From G963556115 sp963675945 (GTDB lineage: Bacteria; Planctomycetota; SZUA-567), in contig OY780932.1 of the NCBI GenBank assembly GCA_963675945.1, forward strand, positions 1,240,001 to 1,304,000: 64,000 bases of DNA, given 5' to 3'. The notes beneath the pieces were generated by a model. It ran no database searches and was not told where the DNA came from. It worked only from the letters and a program-made list of their open reading frames with translations. This document shows, one piece after another, positions 50,484 through 59,906 of the stretch. A program made the position numbers and the translations under genes. The number at the start of each line of letters is the position of its first letter. Within the stretch, counting starts at the first letter, position 1.

Positions 50484-51467
50484 TCATGGCGCAATTCTCT
50501 GGAGCTTGGCGATTTCGTCTCTGGCTTTCTGGCTGTATTCACTGTCTTGCCCGGCAACTTCGAGGTATTTCTCAAAATAGTTAATCGCTTTCTGGGCGTC
50601 GAGTTTGCTAGGAAGGCTGTTTGCCGGTTTATCTGCCGGCGGGGTGCTGTAGTATAGTCCCAGATTGTAGTTGGGTGCGGCGAGTTGTCCGCCATAGATT
50701 GACGGGAGTACACTCGCCTGCTCAAACATGGAGATGGCTTTCTCGCGGTAAACCTCATAATTACTACTCTGCATAAAGTAGGGCATGCTATAGATTATAC
50801 CCAGTAGATTATAGGCTTCGGCAGAGCTGTTATCAATCAGCGTAATGACCTCGTCGAGGATGGCTATCGCTTCATTATAGTCGCCGCAGTCTTTGAGAAT
50901 TTCGGCTTTGAGGATGCGTAAATTTGTACTCTTGGGTTCGATCTCCAGACCGGTGGCGATTGCATCAAGAGCGGGTTTGAATTCTTTCTGCGGGATTTTA
51001 AAGAGGGGATCCTGGTCGCGGATGGCTTGGAGAATTTGTCCGGAATACCTGGCGGTAACGCTCCAGTATATCGAAGAGGAGTAACCGAAGATGGCGTCGA
51101 TCATCCGGTTTTCAAAGTAGATTGATCCTGAACTGACGCGGTCTGCCGGGGTGCCGGAGTAGAATTTTCGAGGGGGAGCAATCTTGGACATCCGCTCTTT
51201 CCAGAGTGCCTTGCTCTCAGTGTTAGCGATCTTTGCCAGTTTGTACGCAGCTTGGAATTCTTTTTCGGCTTGTGCATACTGTTTCTGCTCAAATAGCTCG
51301 GCAGCTTTGTTCAGGTGGGCGACTATTGGAGTGTCTTTTTCTTTTATCCAGGTCTCCAGACTCTTGCTGGAGTAACTGAAGTAATATCCTATTCCCATAA
51401 CTGCTCCGATTATTAGAAGAAACAGCAGGAGCTTTGTACCGGTATTTGTGCGGTTTTTTTTAGCCAT
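50484..51467 (-). CDS. Membrane-anchored TPR protein
   Basis: A 327-residue protein with a basic N-terminus, one membrane helix at about 12-33 (LLLFLLIIGAVMGIGYYF) and a TPR-rich periplasmic part (AAELFEQKQYAQAEKEFQAAYKLA, LKAEILKDCGDYNEAIAILDEVITL, AINYFEKYLEVAGQDSEYSQKA). AAGGTGATC precedes the ATG at 51467. It follows the 1243-residue TPR protein on the same strand, and the pair may form one envelope assembly. Substrate or partners unknown. Confidence 0.75.
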   Translation of the reverse strand: MAKKNRTNTGTKLLLFLLIIGAVMGIGYYFSYSSKSLETWIKEKDTPIVAHLNKAAELFEQKQYAQAEKEFQAAYKLAKIANTESKALWKERMSKIAPPRKFYSGTPADRVSSGSIYFENRMIDAIFGYSSSIYWSVTARYSGQILQAIRDQDPLFKIPQKEFKPALDAIATGLEIEPKSTNLRILKAEILKDCGDYNEAIAILDEVITLIDNSSAEAYNLLGIIYSMPYFMQSSNYEVYREKAISMFEQASVLPSIYGGQLAAPNYNLGLYYSTPPADKPANSLPSKLDAQKAINYFEKYLEVAGQDSEYSQKARDEIAKLQRIAP

Positions 51468-51570
51468 TGCGATCACCTTTGTCTATAGAAATATAACTAT
51501 TATAGCATTATTGGAGGCATTTCCCGGAGTAAATTCTTCTGTAGTTGAGAATAATTTCAGTTACTGTCGT

Positions 51571-54500
51571 TTAATTGGTCAGATTGGTCTGGAGATCTTT
51601 GAGCCGATCTGCGGCCAGCTGCTTCCAAATCTGAGTATTCTGAATTTCGTTCTTTACCTGTTGTGAGATATTCTGGCTGGTTGAATCATTGAGTTGATCA
51701 ACCTGGGTGATTACCATGAGAAACATTCGTTTGGCATCATCAATGCGTCCGAGTTTTATCATGGTTTCACCGATATTATAAATTATTCGCGGTCCGTCAT
51801 AGATGCTCAGCCGATCACGTGAACGTCGGTATACCTGGAGTGCTTTCTCATAAGCGTCAATGGCTTTCTCGGTTTGCGGCGGGGTGCTCAGCTCATAATT
51901 CCGAGCCAAGCTTGACCAGCTCTCTGCCAGCAGGAAGAAGGCGTTACGTCGGAGCTCTTCCAGATGTTTTGGGTTGACCATTGGGCCAGCATTTACCCCG
52001 AGAACCGACCGGTTGCTCAGCAGGAGTTTATCACTTTCAAGCTCAAGCATGGTATTGGGGTATAGTTCTTGACTGATAACATCGCTTAGGAGATCTCTAA
52101 CTTCATCTTCATTGTCAGTTACACTGTCGCGAGCTAAAACTCTAAGGGTAAGTGCCAGGTAGTATTCATTCTGCATGCGTTCGCGCATGACATCATAATA
52201 GTCCTCTGGCTCTTCATCAAGGGCTACGCCTATGGTGTTTTCTATCGTATACTTGAGATTATAACGCTCCAACCCTTCACGCAGAAGATCTGCCGCCTGC
52301 CGGTATAGACCGCGCCATTCGATAGGCAGTGGCTTGCGGTTTTCCTCTTCGGCTTTGGCCAGTTCGTTGAAACGGGCGCGTTCGGCAATATTAAACCAGA
52401 CCTTGCCTAACCCGAAGGTGGCCCAGCGCCAAGGACGTGAGGAGGGAGAGATTCCTTCCTGTCGTCGTACTTCATTGAAAACCTGTAGCGAGGTATCGGG
52501 GTAGAGATCACCCTCGCTGTTCTCTTTGGCATAAGGTTTATCCGGATTACCGATAACATCGACTAGCGTGTCATCTATGATTAAAGTACCGGCATCAAGG
52601 TAGACTGCACCCAGATAGTACAGGCTATTTCTACCGTCTGGGGTACGCCGGTTGGAGTTTTCTCGATATACTCTGAGGGCGTCATCGAATCTCTTCAGCG
52701 ACCAGTAGCATCTGCCCAAGAGATTGCTGGCCCAGCCGATCTGGGCTGAGGAAGGGTAGTTATTTACAAAGATTGAGAGAGCCTCGCTTGCTTTGCCGTA
52801 TTTACCAGCCGCGAAGTAATTACGTCCGGCTTCGGTAAGCGCTTTCTGCTCAAGGGAAAGATAATTACCACTCTCCCCTATCTGCATATATTTGTCGGCT
52901 GAGATAGCTGTTAGTTCTCTGGCTTTTCCCATATCCCTAAAGGGTTCGGCTCCGGCTAATTGCGCTCTTTGGCGGTATAGTGCGGCGTTCTCCATCATGA
53001 TATCACCGATATACTCCGGGGTATATTCAGTGATCAAAAATTCATTGATCTTGGTTGCGTTCTTGAGATCACGGCGAGGGGCAGAGGCGATAAGCCTGAT
53101 TTGTGACGCATTGGGGGTATATGTAATCTGTCCTATCTCTTGCAGGGTATCCTGAGCGCGTTGGGTGTATTCTTCAGCCAGGGTAAGCAGGCTCTGAATA
53201 ACGCGGTTCTTAGTAAGCAGGACGCTGTTATCAAACTCTTTGAAATCTGAGGCGGAAGGGAATGGCGCTATCATCTCGCCGGAACTGGTAGGTAGAATAT
53301 AGGTTCGGTAACTGCTGTCTAGAAGCATACGGTTGAGCCATTGCCGGTTCTGCAGGGTCAGTAGCTGGATGTCTTGATCCAGTAGCGCGTAGCCGGTAAG
53401 CGGGAGATCTGTATTCTTGAAGTAATCTTTGAGGTAGAATTCTTCACTGCTTAAAACTTCATTCATACGCCGGATAAAGATCGGTTTATAACGTTCTGGA
53501 AACATACCGGTAGTTGCGACCATCTCAATTATATCCTGCATGGATTTGGGCAGGAGCGACCAGATACGTTTTCCTGCATTGAGTTCTTCATTCCTATTAT
53601 CCTGATATATTCTTTCGCAGAGACCTTCCCAGGATTTTATATCTCCCGCGGTCAGTAGCGATGATCCGATCTTTTCCGGGCCGCCGATAAAGCGGATATA
53701 TGATCGGTCAAGATCGCCTTCCATAAGATATGATATGGCAATACCGAGTTTGCTGGCAACCTCTATTTCCGGACTCCAGAAGTAGGTGCGGGTATGAATC
53801 AGTAGCTTGCGGGCATCGGCATAGTTGCCATTTATCATGTGAATCCTGGCAAGCATAATATTGGCCGGACCGTCATACTCCTGGAGTTTTCCCCCTTGTG
53901 AGCCGTTGAAATACATCGTCGCCTTCCAGAGCAGGCTGCGTTTCTCACTCTCCGGGGTGAGGCGCTCTTTGCTCAGTAGGTTGAGTGAACCTCCGATGGC
54001 ATTCTCGGTAAGTATGCTCAGCGGCGAGACGCTACCGAGGGCACTCTGGGATATTGCCCGTCCAAGCGCTAATGGGGTGTAGAGGCTTCGGGGTGGCAGA
54101 GGGTTGCCATTGGAGAAGTCCTGGAGGGCGTACTTGAACTTATCGGTTATATTTTCGGAGATATTCCAGATGGAGTTCTCAGAAATGGGGATAGTTAGAG
54201 CCATATTGTAGTAGGCTCTGCCCCCGGTGAAGTAGGCCTTGCGCAGTACCTCACTCGGCGGACTGGCGGCGACTACCTTGGAGAAGATCTCTGCTGATTC
54301 GCTGTATAAGCGGCGGGCTTCTTCAATATTATTCTTGTCATCTTCAGCTTTGGCTCTGGCGAAGTAGATATCCCCCAGGCGCATCAAAGCCTGGAAAAAC
54401 TCCTTACTGCGTTTGGCGTGTAGGAGAAATATGCGGTAATAATTCTCGGCTTTGTCGGTTTCATCTCGCTTCTCGCTCAGTTCGGCAAGGAAGAAATAGA

Positions 54501-55302
54501 GGAGGGTGCGATCCTCCGGGAGTAGTTCATATTTGTGAGGCGGCAGGCTTTCAACGGTGTTCCATATTTCATTATTGGCGAGATTTTCGACCTGGAATTC
54601 CTTGATCAGGCTGTCTAATTCGGATTCTGCAAGATAGTATTGCCCGGCATATATCGCCGAGCGTGCCAGCATGTAGCGTAGGTATTGATTGCGTAAGAGT
54701 TTGCGGGCGGCTAAGATCTTTTCATCAAAGGGTTCGTTATCATTGAAATACTGAGTATCATAGATCTTCTGCTGACGTTCATTCCAGTGTTTGGTCTCCC
54801 ACTCTAGTGCTTGAGCAAAAGCCCAAACAGCCTGCTGGAAGGTGCTGTTACGGTCTTGCGTAATCCGGTCATTGGTACCGTAGAGGTAGAGGCTGACCCC
54901 GTAGAGCATAAAGGGATTATTTAGCTCTGGGGAGTTATTCATCTGCTCGCGGTAGCTCTTATGGGTAAAGACATATTCAAAGTCGGTCTTGGCTTTCTGG
55001 ATGGCTTCCTGAATATGCTCTGGACTGTTGTCGAGCAAGGGGTTGCTGGCCTCGTTGAGGGCAGCAACACTTCGGTTATAATAATAAGCTAAGGTCTTGG
55101 GTTTCTCCTTGGCTTTTTTGGGGATAAGATTGTAGGTAAAAAGCGCTACCGCTAGAGCCAGACCCAGAAAGATAAAAGGGTGCAGCTTCCAGATCAAGGG
55201 AATTATATCAATCTTGGCTCTCTCTTTTCCCGGTTCAGGCGGCTGCTCCATGTCTGGCAGTTCATCATCATCCGGTAGTAGCAGCTCTTCTTCTTCTGGC
55301 AT
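51571..55302 (-). CDS. Large membrane-anchored TPR-repeat protein (1243 residues)
   Basis: An acidic, Pro/Glu-rich cytoplasmic head (MPEEEELLLPDDDELPDME) is followed by one membrane helix at about 40-62 (LHPFIFLGLALAVALFTYNL) and more than 1150 residues of mostly helical, TPR-like periplasmic sequence, for example YYLAESELDSLIKEF, AENYYRIFLLHAKRSKEFFQALMRLGDIYF and YGKASEALSIFVNNYPSSAQIGWASNLLGRCYWSLKRFDDALRVYREN. Such large TPR proteins are common in PVC genomes and resemble YbgF/BamD-type envelope scaffolds. No catalytic motif was found. It lies 103 nt upstream of the smaller TPR gene. Confidence 0.8.
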   Translation of the reverse strand: MPEEEELLLPDDDELPDMEQPPEPGKERAKIDIIPLIWKLHPFIFLGLALAVALFTYNLIPKKAKEKPKTLAYYYNRSVAALNEASNPLLDNSPEHIQEAIQKAKTDFEYVFTHKSYREQMNNSPELNNPFMLYGVSLYLYGTNDRITQDRNSTFQQAVWAFAQALEWETKHWNERQQKIYDTQYFNDNEPFDEKILAARKLLRNQYLRYMLARSAIYAGQYYLAESELDSLIKEFQVENLANNEIWNTVESLPPHKYELLPEDRTLLYFFLAELSEKRDETDKAENYYRIFLLHAKRSKEFFQALMRLGDIYFARAKAEDDKNNIEEARRLYSESAEIFSKVVAASPPSEVLRKAYFTGGRAYYNMALTIPISENSIWNISENITDKFKYALQDFSNGNPLPPRSLYTPLALGRAISQSALGSVSPLSILTENAIGGSLNLLSKERLTPESEKRSLLWKATMYFNGSQGGKLQEYDGPANIMLARIHMINGNYADARKLLIHTRTYFWSPEIEVASKLGIAISYLMEGDLDRSYIRFIGGPEKIGSSLLTAGDIKSWEGLCERIYQDNRNEELNAGKRIWSLLPKSMQDIIEMVATTGMFPERYKPIFIRRMNEVLSSEEFYLKDYFKNTDLPLTGYALLDQDIQLLTLQNRQWLNRMLLDSSYRTYILPTSSGEMIAPFPSASDFKEFDNSVLLTKNRVIQSLLTLAEEYTQRAQDTLQEIGQITYTPNASQIRLIASAPRRDLKNATKINEFLITEYTPEYIGDIMMENAALYRQRAQLAGAEPFRDMGKARELTAISADKYMQIGESGNYLSLEQKALTEAGRNYFAAGKYGKASEALSIFVNNYPSSAQIGWASNLLGRCYWSLKRFDDALRVYRENSNRRTPDGRNSLYYLGAVYLDAGTLIIDDTLVDVIGNPDKPYAKENSEGDLYPDTSLQVFNEVRRQEGISPSSRPWRWATFGLGKVWFNIAERARFNELAKAEEENRKPLPIEWRGLYRQAADLLREGLERYNLKYTIENTIGVALDEEPEDYYDVMRERMQNEYYLALTLRVLARDSVTDNEDEVRDLLSDVISQELYPNTMLELESDKLLLSNRSVLGVNAGPMVNPKHLEELRRNAFFLLAESWSSLARNYELSTPPQTEKAIDAYEKALQVYRRSRDRLSIYDGPRIIYNIGETMIKLGRIDDAKRMFLMVITQVDQLNDSTSQNISQQVKNEIQNTQIWKQLAADRLKDLQTNLTN

Positions 55303-55406
55303 TCTTAGGTTCGTACTCGTTTATATACCAATAAAAATATGAATATACAGTCGTTTATATTGTACGGGGTTGGGTAGGGATATTCAAGAAATTTACCATG
55401 AAGCTG

Positions 55407-56396
55407 TCAGCTCTGGATAGTAGATGCAAGAATTGACAGCGCTAGAGTCATATCGGCGGGGAGAGGGCTGGTAAAGGTCATGCGCTCATTGGAGACCGGA
55501 TGATCAATGCTGAGACTGGCGGCGTGGAGAGCTTGACGCTCCAGAATGATCTCCCGGCATGCTTTCTGCCCTTGGAGCTCGCCCCGGCTGATGCTCGCTT
55601 CTCTGCCGTAATCACGGTCGCAGAGTATCGGTGCGCCCAGAGATTTCAGGTGTAGTCGGATCTGATGGGTTCTACCGGTCTTGATATCGCATTCTACTAG
55701 CGCGTGTCCCGGGAAGACCTCTTCCGTCCGGTAATAGGTGAGGGAATACTTGCCTCCGGCAGTATAGAGGTGCATCTTCTTATAGTCGGTTTGGGAGCGG
55801 GCAATATAACCTTCAACCTTGCCCTGGAGTGGGCTGGGAACGCCGCTGGTAAGAGCAAGGTATACCTTTGCAGTACTGCGGGCGGCAAATTGCTCGACCA
55901 GGCAGCGGTGCGCGGTATCGGTCTTGGCGCAGATTATGCAGCCGCTGGTGTCTTTATCGAGTCGGTGAACAATACCGGGTCTGAACTCATCCTGGCCTAT
56001 TCCGGAGAGCTCTTGGCAGTGGTGGAGGAGGGCATTTACCAGCGTTCCGCTTTCATTCCCCGGAGCCGGGTGTACGACCAGGCCCGGTTGTTTATTGATT
56101 ACTATTATTGCGTCGTCTTCATAAATGATATCCAGTGGTATGGCCTCTGCTTCGGCCGACATCTCTACCGGTGCTGGTAGTTTGACATGTATTTTGTCAC
56201 CGGTCTTGAGCTTATAGGACGGTTTGGTATTCCGGTTATTGACAGTTATAAAGTCATCGTCATCGAGAATTTTTTTGAGAAAGCTTCGGCTCTGATCCTT
56301 GATAGTGCCAGCGAGGTACTTGTCTATTCTTATACCTGCATCCCCTGGTTCAACCGTGAAATCGTGGATCTGCTCAATGGTGTCGGTATAACGCAT
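55407..56396 (-). CDS. rluD: RluD-type 23S rRNA pseudouridine synthase
   Basis: A 329-residue pseudouridine synthase of the RluA/RluD group. An S4 RNA-binding domain (about 18-75, IRIDKYLAGTIKDQSRSF) precedes the catalytic domain with HRLDKDTSGCIICAKT near 145, where Asp is the nucleophile, followed by TGRTHQIRLHLKSLG and GAPILCDRDYG. The S4 domain and length fit RluD, which modifies helix 69 of 23S rRNA, but RluC-like specificity cannot be excluded. The ribosome site is weak. It is preceded by the charged coil gene at 56478. Confidence 0.9.
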   Translation of the reverse strand: MRYTDTIEQIHDFTVEPGDAGIRIDKYLAGTIKDQSRSFLKKILDDDDFITVNNRNTKPSYKLKTGDKIHVKLPAPVEMSAEAEAIPLDIIYEDDAIIVINKQPGLVVHPAPGNESGTLVNALLHHCQELSGIGQDEFRPGIVHRLDKDTSGCIICAKTDTAHRCLVEQFAARSTAKVYLALTSGVPSPLQGKVEGYIARSQTDYKKMHLYTAGGKYSLTYYRTEEVFPGHALVECDIKTGRTHQIRLHLKSLGAPILCDRDYGREASISRGELQGQKACREIILERQALHAASLSIDHPVSNERMTFTSPLPADMTLALSILASTIQS

Positions 56397-56477
56397 GTAT
56401 ATGGTATTTCTTTCTACTTAAATGCTTAAAATTATGGAATCGGGGTAGTATCGGAGGCTATTTCCGGCCTCCCAAGC

Positions 56478-56987
56478 TTATTTCAAACCGAGGGGTTTGG
56501 AGATTATCTCCTTGAGCAGGAAGGTCTGGCGTAGACTGCGTTTATTCTTCAGTAACTGCTTGCTGCCGCGAGCGGTACTCTGCTTTTTTCTGACTTGGTT
56601 TGTCTGATTATCTTGGTTTTTCGCGTTATGCAAGCGTTTCTCCTCCTGCGCTGCTTGGGCTGCAGCTTGCTTCCTGGATTCAGCCCGTCGGAGTTCAGCC
56701 GCGTGCTCTCGGTCTGCAGCCTCTTCTCGCTTGCGTTCTTCCTCAGCGCTTCGCCGGGAGAAGTATTCTTCGCGTTCATACTTCTCCTCAGCAGAGAAAG
56801 CCGGTTCACCCTCGGGATCAGGGCTGAGATTGGGATCGGTACTCAGCTCTTTGATGATATCTCTGAAGATACTACCGAGACTAACCCGTTTACCGCCAGT
56901 ATCTGTTTTATTGATATTAGCTGCAGAGATAATACCCTTCTGTGCTAGTAAGTCAAGAAAGTCTGTTGGCTTATTCTGTTTTTTCAT
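56478..56987 (-). CDS. Hypothetical Glu/Arg/Ala-rich coiled-coil protein
   Basis: A 169-residue, highly charged protein with a coiled-coil core (EKYEREEYFSRRSAEEERKREEAAD, AAQAAQEEKRLHNAKNQ) and a conserved-looking C-terminus (LRQTFLLKEIISKPLGLK). Its start overlaps the end of floA by 17 nt: AGGAAG 5 nt before the ATG at 56987 lies within floA, a sign of translational coupling. In Bacillus the third gene of this operon is yqfB; this protein is different in sequence and longer. It is a candidate FloA partner. Confidence 0.7.
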   Translation of the reverse strand: MKKQNKPTDFLDLLAQKGIISAANINKTDTGGKRVSLGSIFRDIIKELSTDPNLSPDPEGEPAFSAEEKYEREEYFSRRSAEEERKREEAADREHAAELRRAESRKQAAAQAAQEEKRLHNAKNQDNQTNQVRKKQSTARGSKQLLKNKRSLRQTFLLKEIISKPLGLK

Positions 56988-58077
56988 CGTCACTTCCTAT
57001 ACTCTCGCGCATAGAGGTATCGGCCTTGATATTCTGCATTTTATAATAATCCATAATTCCAAGGTTGCCGGATCTGAAGGCTTCGGCCATCGCCATAGGA
57101 ATCTCGGCCTCGGCTTTGACTACGAGGGCGCGCATCTCGGCAATTCTAGCTTCCTGCTCGGCTTGTTCAGCTCGCGCCTCGGCGGCACGTTTCTCAGCGT
57201 CGGCTTGCGATACCTGCTTTCGAGCGTTGGCACGTTCGATATCAAGTTTGGCGCCGACATTGTCACCGACATCAATGTCGGCGATATCAATAGAAAGTAT
57301 TTCGAAGGCAGTGCCGGCATCTAGGCCTTTTTCTAGTACAGCTTTGGAGATACGGTCGGGGTTTTCAAGTACTGAGGTGTAATTTTTTGATGAACCGATG
57401 GCTGAGACGATGCCTTCGCCGACACGGGCAATGATGGTATCGTCGGTGGCTCCACCGACGAGTCTGTCAATGCAGGTACGGACAGTAACTCTGGCTCTGG
57501 CTTTGAGCTGTATGCCGTCCTGTGCCACCGCATCAAGGGTGGTTTTGCCGGAGTTGCGGCTTGGGCAGTCGATGACACGTGGGTCGACCGAGGTGTTTAC
57601 TGCATCGACAATATCACGCCCGGCCAGGTCGATTGAGCAGGACTGATCAAAGGAGAGTTGGATATGCGCTTTGGCGGCGGCAACCATGGCGCGGACGACC
57701 GCGGTAACATTTCCACCGGCAAGAAGGTGAGCGCCTAGAGCTTCTTCGCTGATATCCAGACCTGCCTGTTCGGCAATAACCAGTGCTTCAACCAGTGCCG
57801 GCACGTTGCCTCGAGCCAGGTAGTGGCTCTCCAGGAATTCTCGTTCCAGGTTGACTCCAGCTTTTTGAGTCATGATCATCGAGTTGACAATCACCCCGGG
57901 ATTGACCTTGCGCAGGGTCATGGCAAATAACGAAAAAAGGCCTACATGTACCCCGCTCGAACTCGCCTGGATGTAGAGTCTGCCGTAGATCAACAGCATC
58001 AGCGCCAGTATCAGACCGATGCCGACGACTACTAATAAAATAATTGCTGGTAAAATATCTCCAATGATCTCTGACAT
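56971..58077 (-). CDS. floA: Flotillin-like protein FloA
   Basis: FloA organises functional membrane microdomains. The 368-residue sequence has an N-terminal membrane helix (ILPAIILLVVVGIGLILALMLLIYG), the MTLRKVNPGVIVNSMIMTQKAG segment, RARVTVRTCIDRLVGGATDDTIIARVGEGIVS (the SPFH domain) and an Ala/Glu coil (ARKQVSQADAEKRAAEARAEQ) before MVA-EAFRSGNLGIMDYYKM, all family signatures. GGAG 6 nt upstream fixes the start. It lies 39 nt after the nfeD-type gene and overlaps the next, matching the common nfeD-floA operon. Confidence 0.93.
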   Translation of the reverse strand: MSEIIGDILPAIILLVVVGIGLILALMLLIYGRLYIQASSSGVHVGLFSLFAMTLRKVNPGVIVNSMIMTQKAGVNLEREFLESHYLARGNVPALVEALVIAEQAGLDISEEALGAHLLAGGNVTAVVRAMVAAAKAHIQLSFDQSCSIDLAGRDIVDAVNTSVDPRVIDCPSRNSGKTTLDAVAQDGIQLKARARVTVRTCIDRLVGGATDDTIIARVGEGIVSAIGSSKNYTSVLENPDRISKAVLEKGLDAGTAFEILSIDIADIDVGDNVGAKLDIERANARKQVSQADAEKRAAEARAEQAEQEARIAEMRALVVKAEAEIPMAMAEAFRSGNLGIMDYYKMQNIKADTSMRESIGSDDEKTE

Positions 58078-58116
58078 GGTTTCTCCGATGCAAAAAAGTT
58101 TGATAAAATCTGTTTG

Positions 58117-59739
58117 TTATTCTGTATAGAGTTCGACTACTATCCGGTTCATATTTACTGCAATAATCTTGACCTGCGCTCCTTTATCGATAAAGTTTCC
58201 GGAGGTGATGACATCCAGAAGTGTACCGTTCTCCAGTCTGATCTTGCCGGAAGGGTGGAGTGGGGTATATGCGGTAGCGATGATGCCCAGGTATTCTAGA
58301 TGCTGCTCTGAGGTCTGCGTTTGGCCGGATTTGTCCTTGGCGATACCCTTTTGCCGGGCTACTCTGCCTTCAGGGAGATTCTTCTCTAGAAAGAGGGATT
58401 TGAAGAGGTGGGACTTGCCGCCTTTCTCCATCATAATCAATATCAGCGTACAGGCGACTATCAGTACCCCGCCAGTAATCAGTCCGGCAAAGATCAGCTC
58501 GCCGCCGAAATTCTGCTCCATATAACTGCTGTCAAGAGCCGGGATCAGCGAGAATAAGAGACCGGCAATAAGACATATTAAGCCGATTATTCCGGCTACG
58601 CCGAAGCCGGGTATGACTACGATTTCGATAATCAGTAAAATTATACCTGCTATGAAGAGGCCGATCTCCAGAAAAGTTGCGCGCTCATTGAGGAAGAGTA
58701 TGGTAAAGAAGGAGGCAAAGCCGATGAGACCAAGCGCTCCCGGGAGTCCAAAGCCGGGCATGCTCATCTCGGTGAGGGTTCCGGCAATGCCAACTATCAG
58801 GCAGAGAATGAGAATCATGGTTAGACCTTTGCTCAGTTTCCATTCCTTGAAGTTCAGGAGTTTGAGTGGGTCTAGTTCGCCATCAGCTAGTTTGACTTCG
58901 ACAATATTTTCAGGGTTGATATTAAGCGTGGAGAAGAGTTCATCTCTGGAACTGAGGATCTTAGTGGCTATACCGTAAGCAACAGCCGACTGCGCCTCAA
59001 CTGAGAGGAGTTTGCCTGCGGTGACGACTATCTTTGGGGGCGTACTGAATACCCGGGTATCTATACCTTCAGCCATGCTCTGACGTAGAAGTTCGTAGGC
59101 AGATTTATTGAGAAATTCCCGTTCGCCATTCTTGAAGTTGACTTCGTAGACCTCGAAGCTGCGGGAGACCATCGCTTCGAGAACAACTTTCGGGTAACCG
59201 TTATGTTTGGCATTTGCGGCCATTATTGCCCGGACATCAGCCTCGACCTTCTCGGCACTGCGTTCATCCAGGGTCTGTCCGGGCAGCATCAGCATCGGCT
59301 GGATATCACCGATACGGCTGCCACTGAGCATATATATCTCCGAGCAGGCCGTTGCCACCATGGCGCCGCCGCTGACTGCTTTGCGAATAATTAGAGCGGT
59401 AGTAGTTACGGGTGAGTCGATCAGCGCCTGGCAGATTCGGTCACAACTCTCTACCGCGCCTCCGGGTGAGTTGATCTCAAGGATTATACGCTGAGCTTTT
59501 TCTGCTCTCTTGATGGCCTGGATAATATTTTCTTCCTGTCCACCATAACTTTCGCTAGCAATTACCCCGGTTATAGGGATTACGACAACCTTGCCTTCCC
59601 ATTCTTCAGTGGAAGTGGGTAAGTCAATATTCGGTTTCTCTCCAGGGTTTGAAGTAATTTCGCTTTCGCTAGCAAAGAGAGCGGAGCTTAGTAAGCTGAA
59701 AATAATTACCACCAGTAGTACCGGTTTTTTGGTATACAT
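58117..59739 (-). CDS. nfeD: NfeD-type membrane-bound ClpP-class serine protease
   Basis: The 540-residue long-form NfeD has a signal peptide (VLLVVIIFSLLSSALFA), a ClpP/SppA-type protease domain (VVVIPITGVIAS near 52, INSPGGAVESC, nucleophile Ser in KAVSGGAMVATAC near 120, then KVVLEAMVSRS), four to five transmembrane helices (about 315-440) and a C-terminal NfeD OB-fold (RVARQKGIAKDKSG, GKIRLENGTLLDVIT). In other bacteria long NfeD is encoded beside a flotillin or stomatin and processes membrane proteins. It heads the nfeD-floA-coil operon. Confidence 0.9.
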   Translation of the reverse strand: MYTKKPVLLVVIIFSLLSSALFASESEITSNPGEKPNIDLPTSTEEWEGKVVVIPITGVIASESYGGQEENIIQAIKRAEKAQRIILEINSPGGAVESCDRICQALIDSPVTTTALIIRKAVSGGAMVATACSEIYMLSGSRIGDIQPMLMLPGQTLDERSAEKVEADVRAIMAANAKHNGYPKVVLEAMVSRSFEVYEVNFKNGEREFLNKSAYELLRQSMAEGIDTRVFSTPPKIVVTAGKLLSVEAQSAVAYGIATKILSSRDELFSTLNINPENIVEVKLADGELDPLKLLNFKEWKLSKGLTMILILCLIVGIAGTLTEMSMPGFGLPGALGLIGFASFFTILFLNERATFLEIGLFIAGIILLIIEIVVIPGFGVAGIIGLICLIAGLLFSLIPALDSSYMEQNFGGELIFAGLITGGVLIVACTLILIMMEKGGKSHLFKSLFLEKNLPEGRVARQKGIAKDKSGQTQTSEQHLEYLGIIATAYTPLHPSGKIRLENGTLLDVITSGNFIDKGAQVKIIAVNMNRIVVELYTE

Positions 59740-59824
59740 TGCTATCTGCCTTTACGCTATTATATACAGATATAATTATAACAAATTTTGTGGTTATAAG
59801 ATAGATTAATATATCCTAGAAATA

Positions 59825-59867
59825 AAAATACAGCCGGTAGCAGTTGTTGCTTATGCTGCCGGCTGTA
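59825..59867 (-). terminator. Rho-independent terminator of the aldo/keto reductase operon
   Basis: On the minus strand, ACAGCCGGCAGCA pairs with TGCTACCGGCTGT (59855-59867 with 59831-59843, one G-U pair) and is followed by ATTTTTATTTC. It lies about 40 nt after the reductase stop codon. Confidence 0.75.
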
Positions 59868-59906
59868 GGTAGGGGATGGTTGAATAGAATAATGTTGTAT
59901 TGTGAT

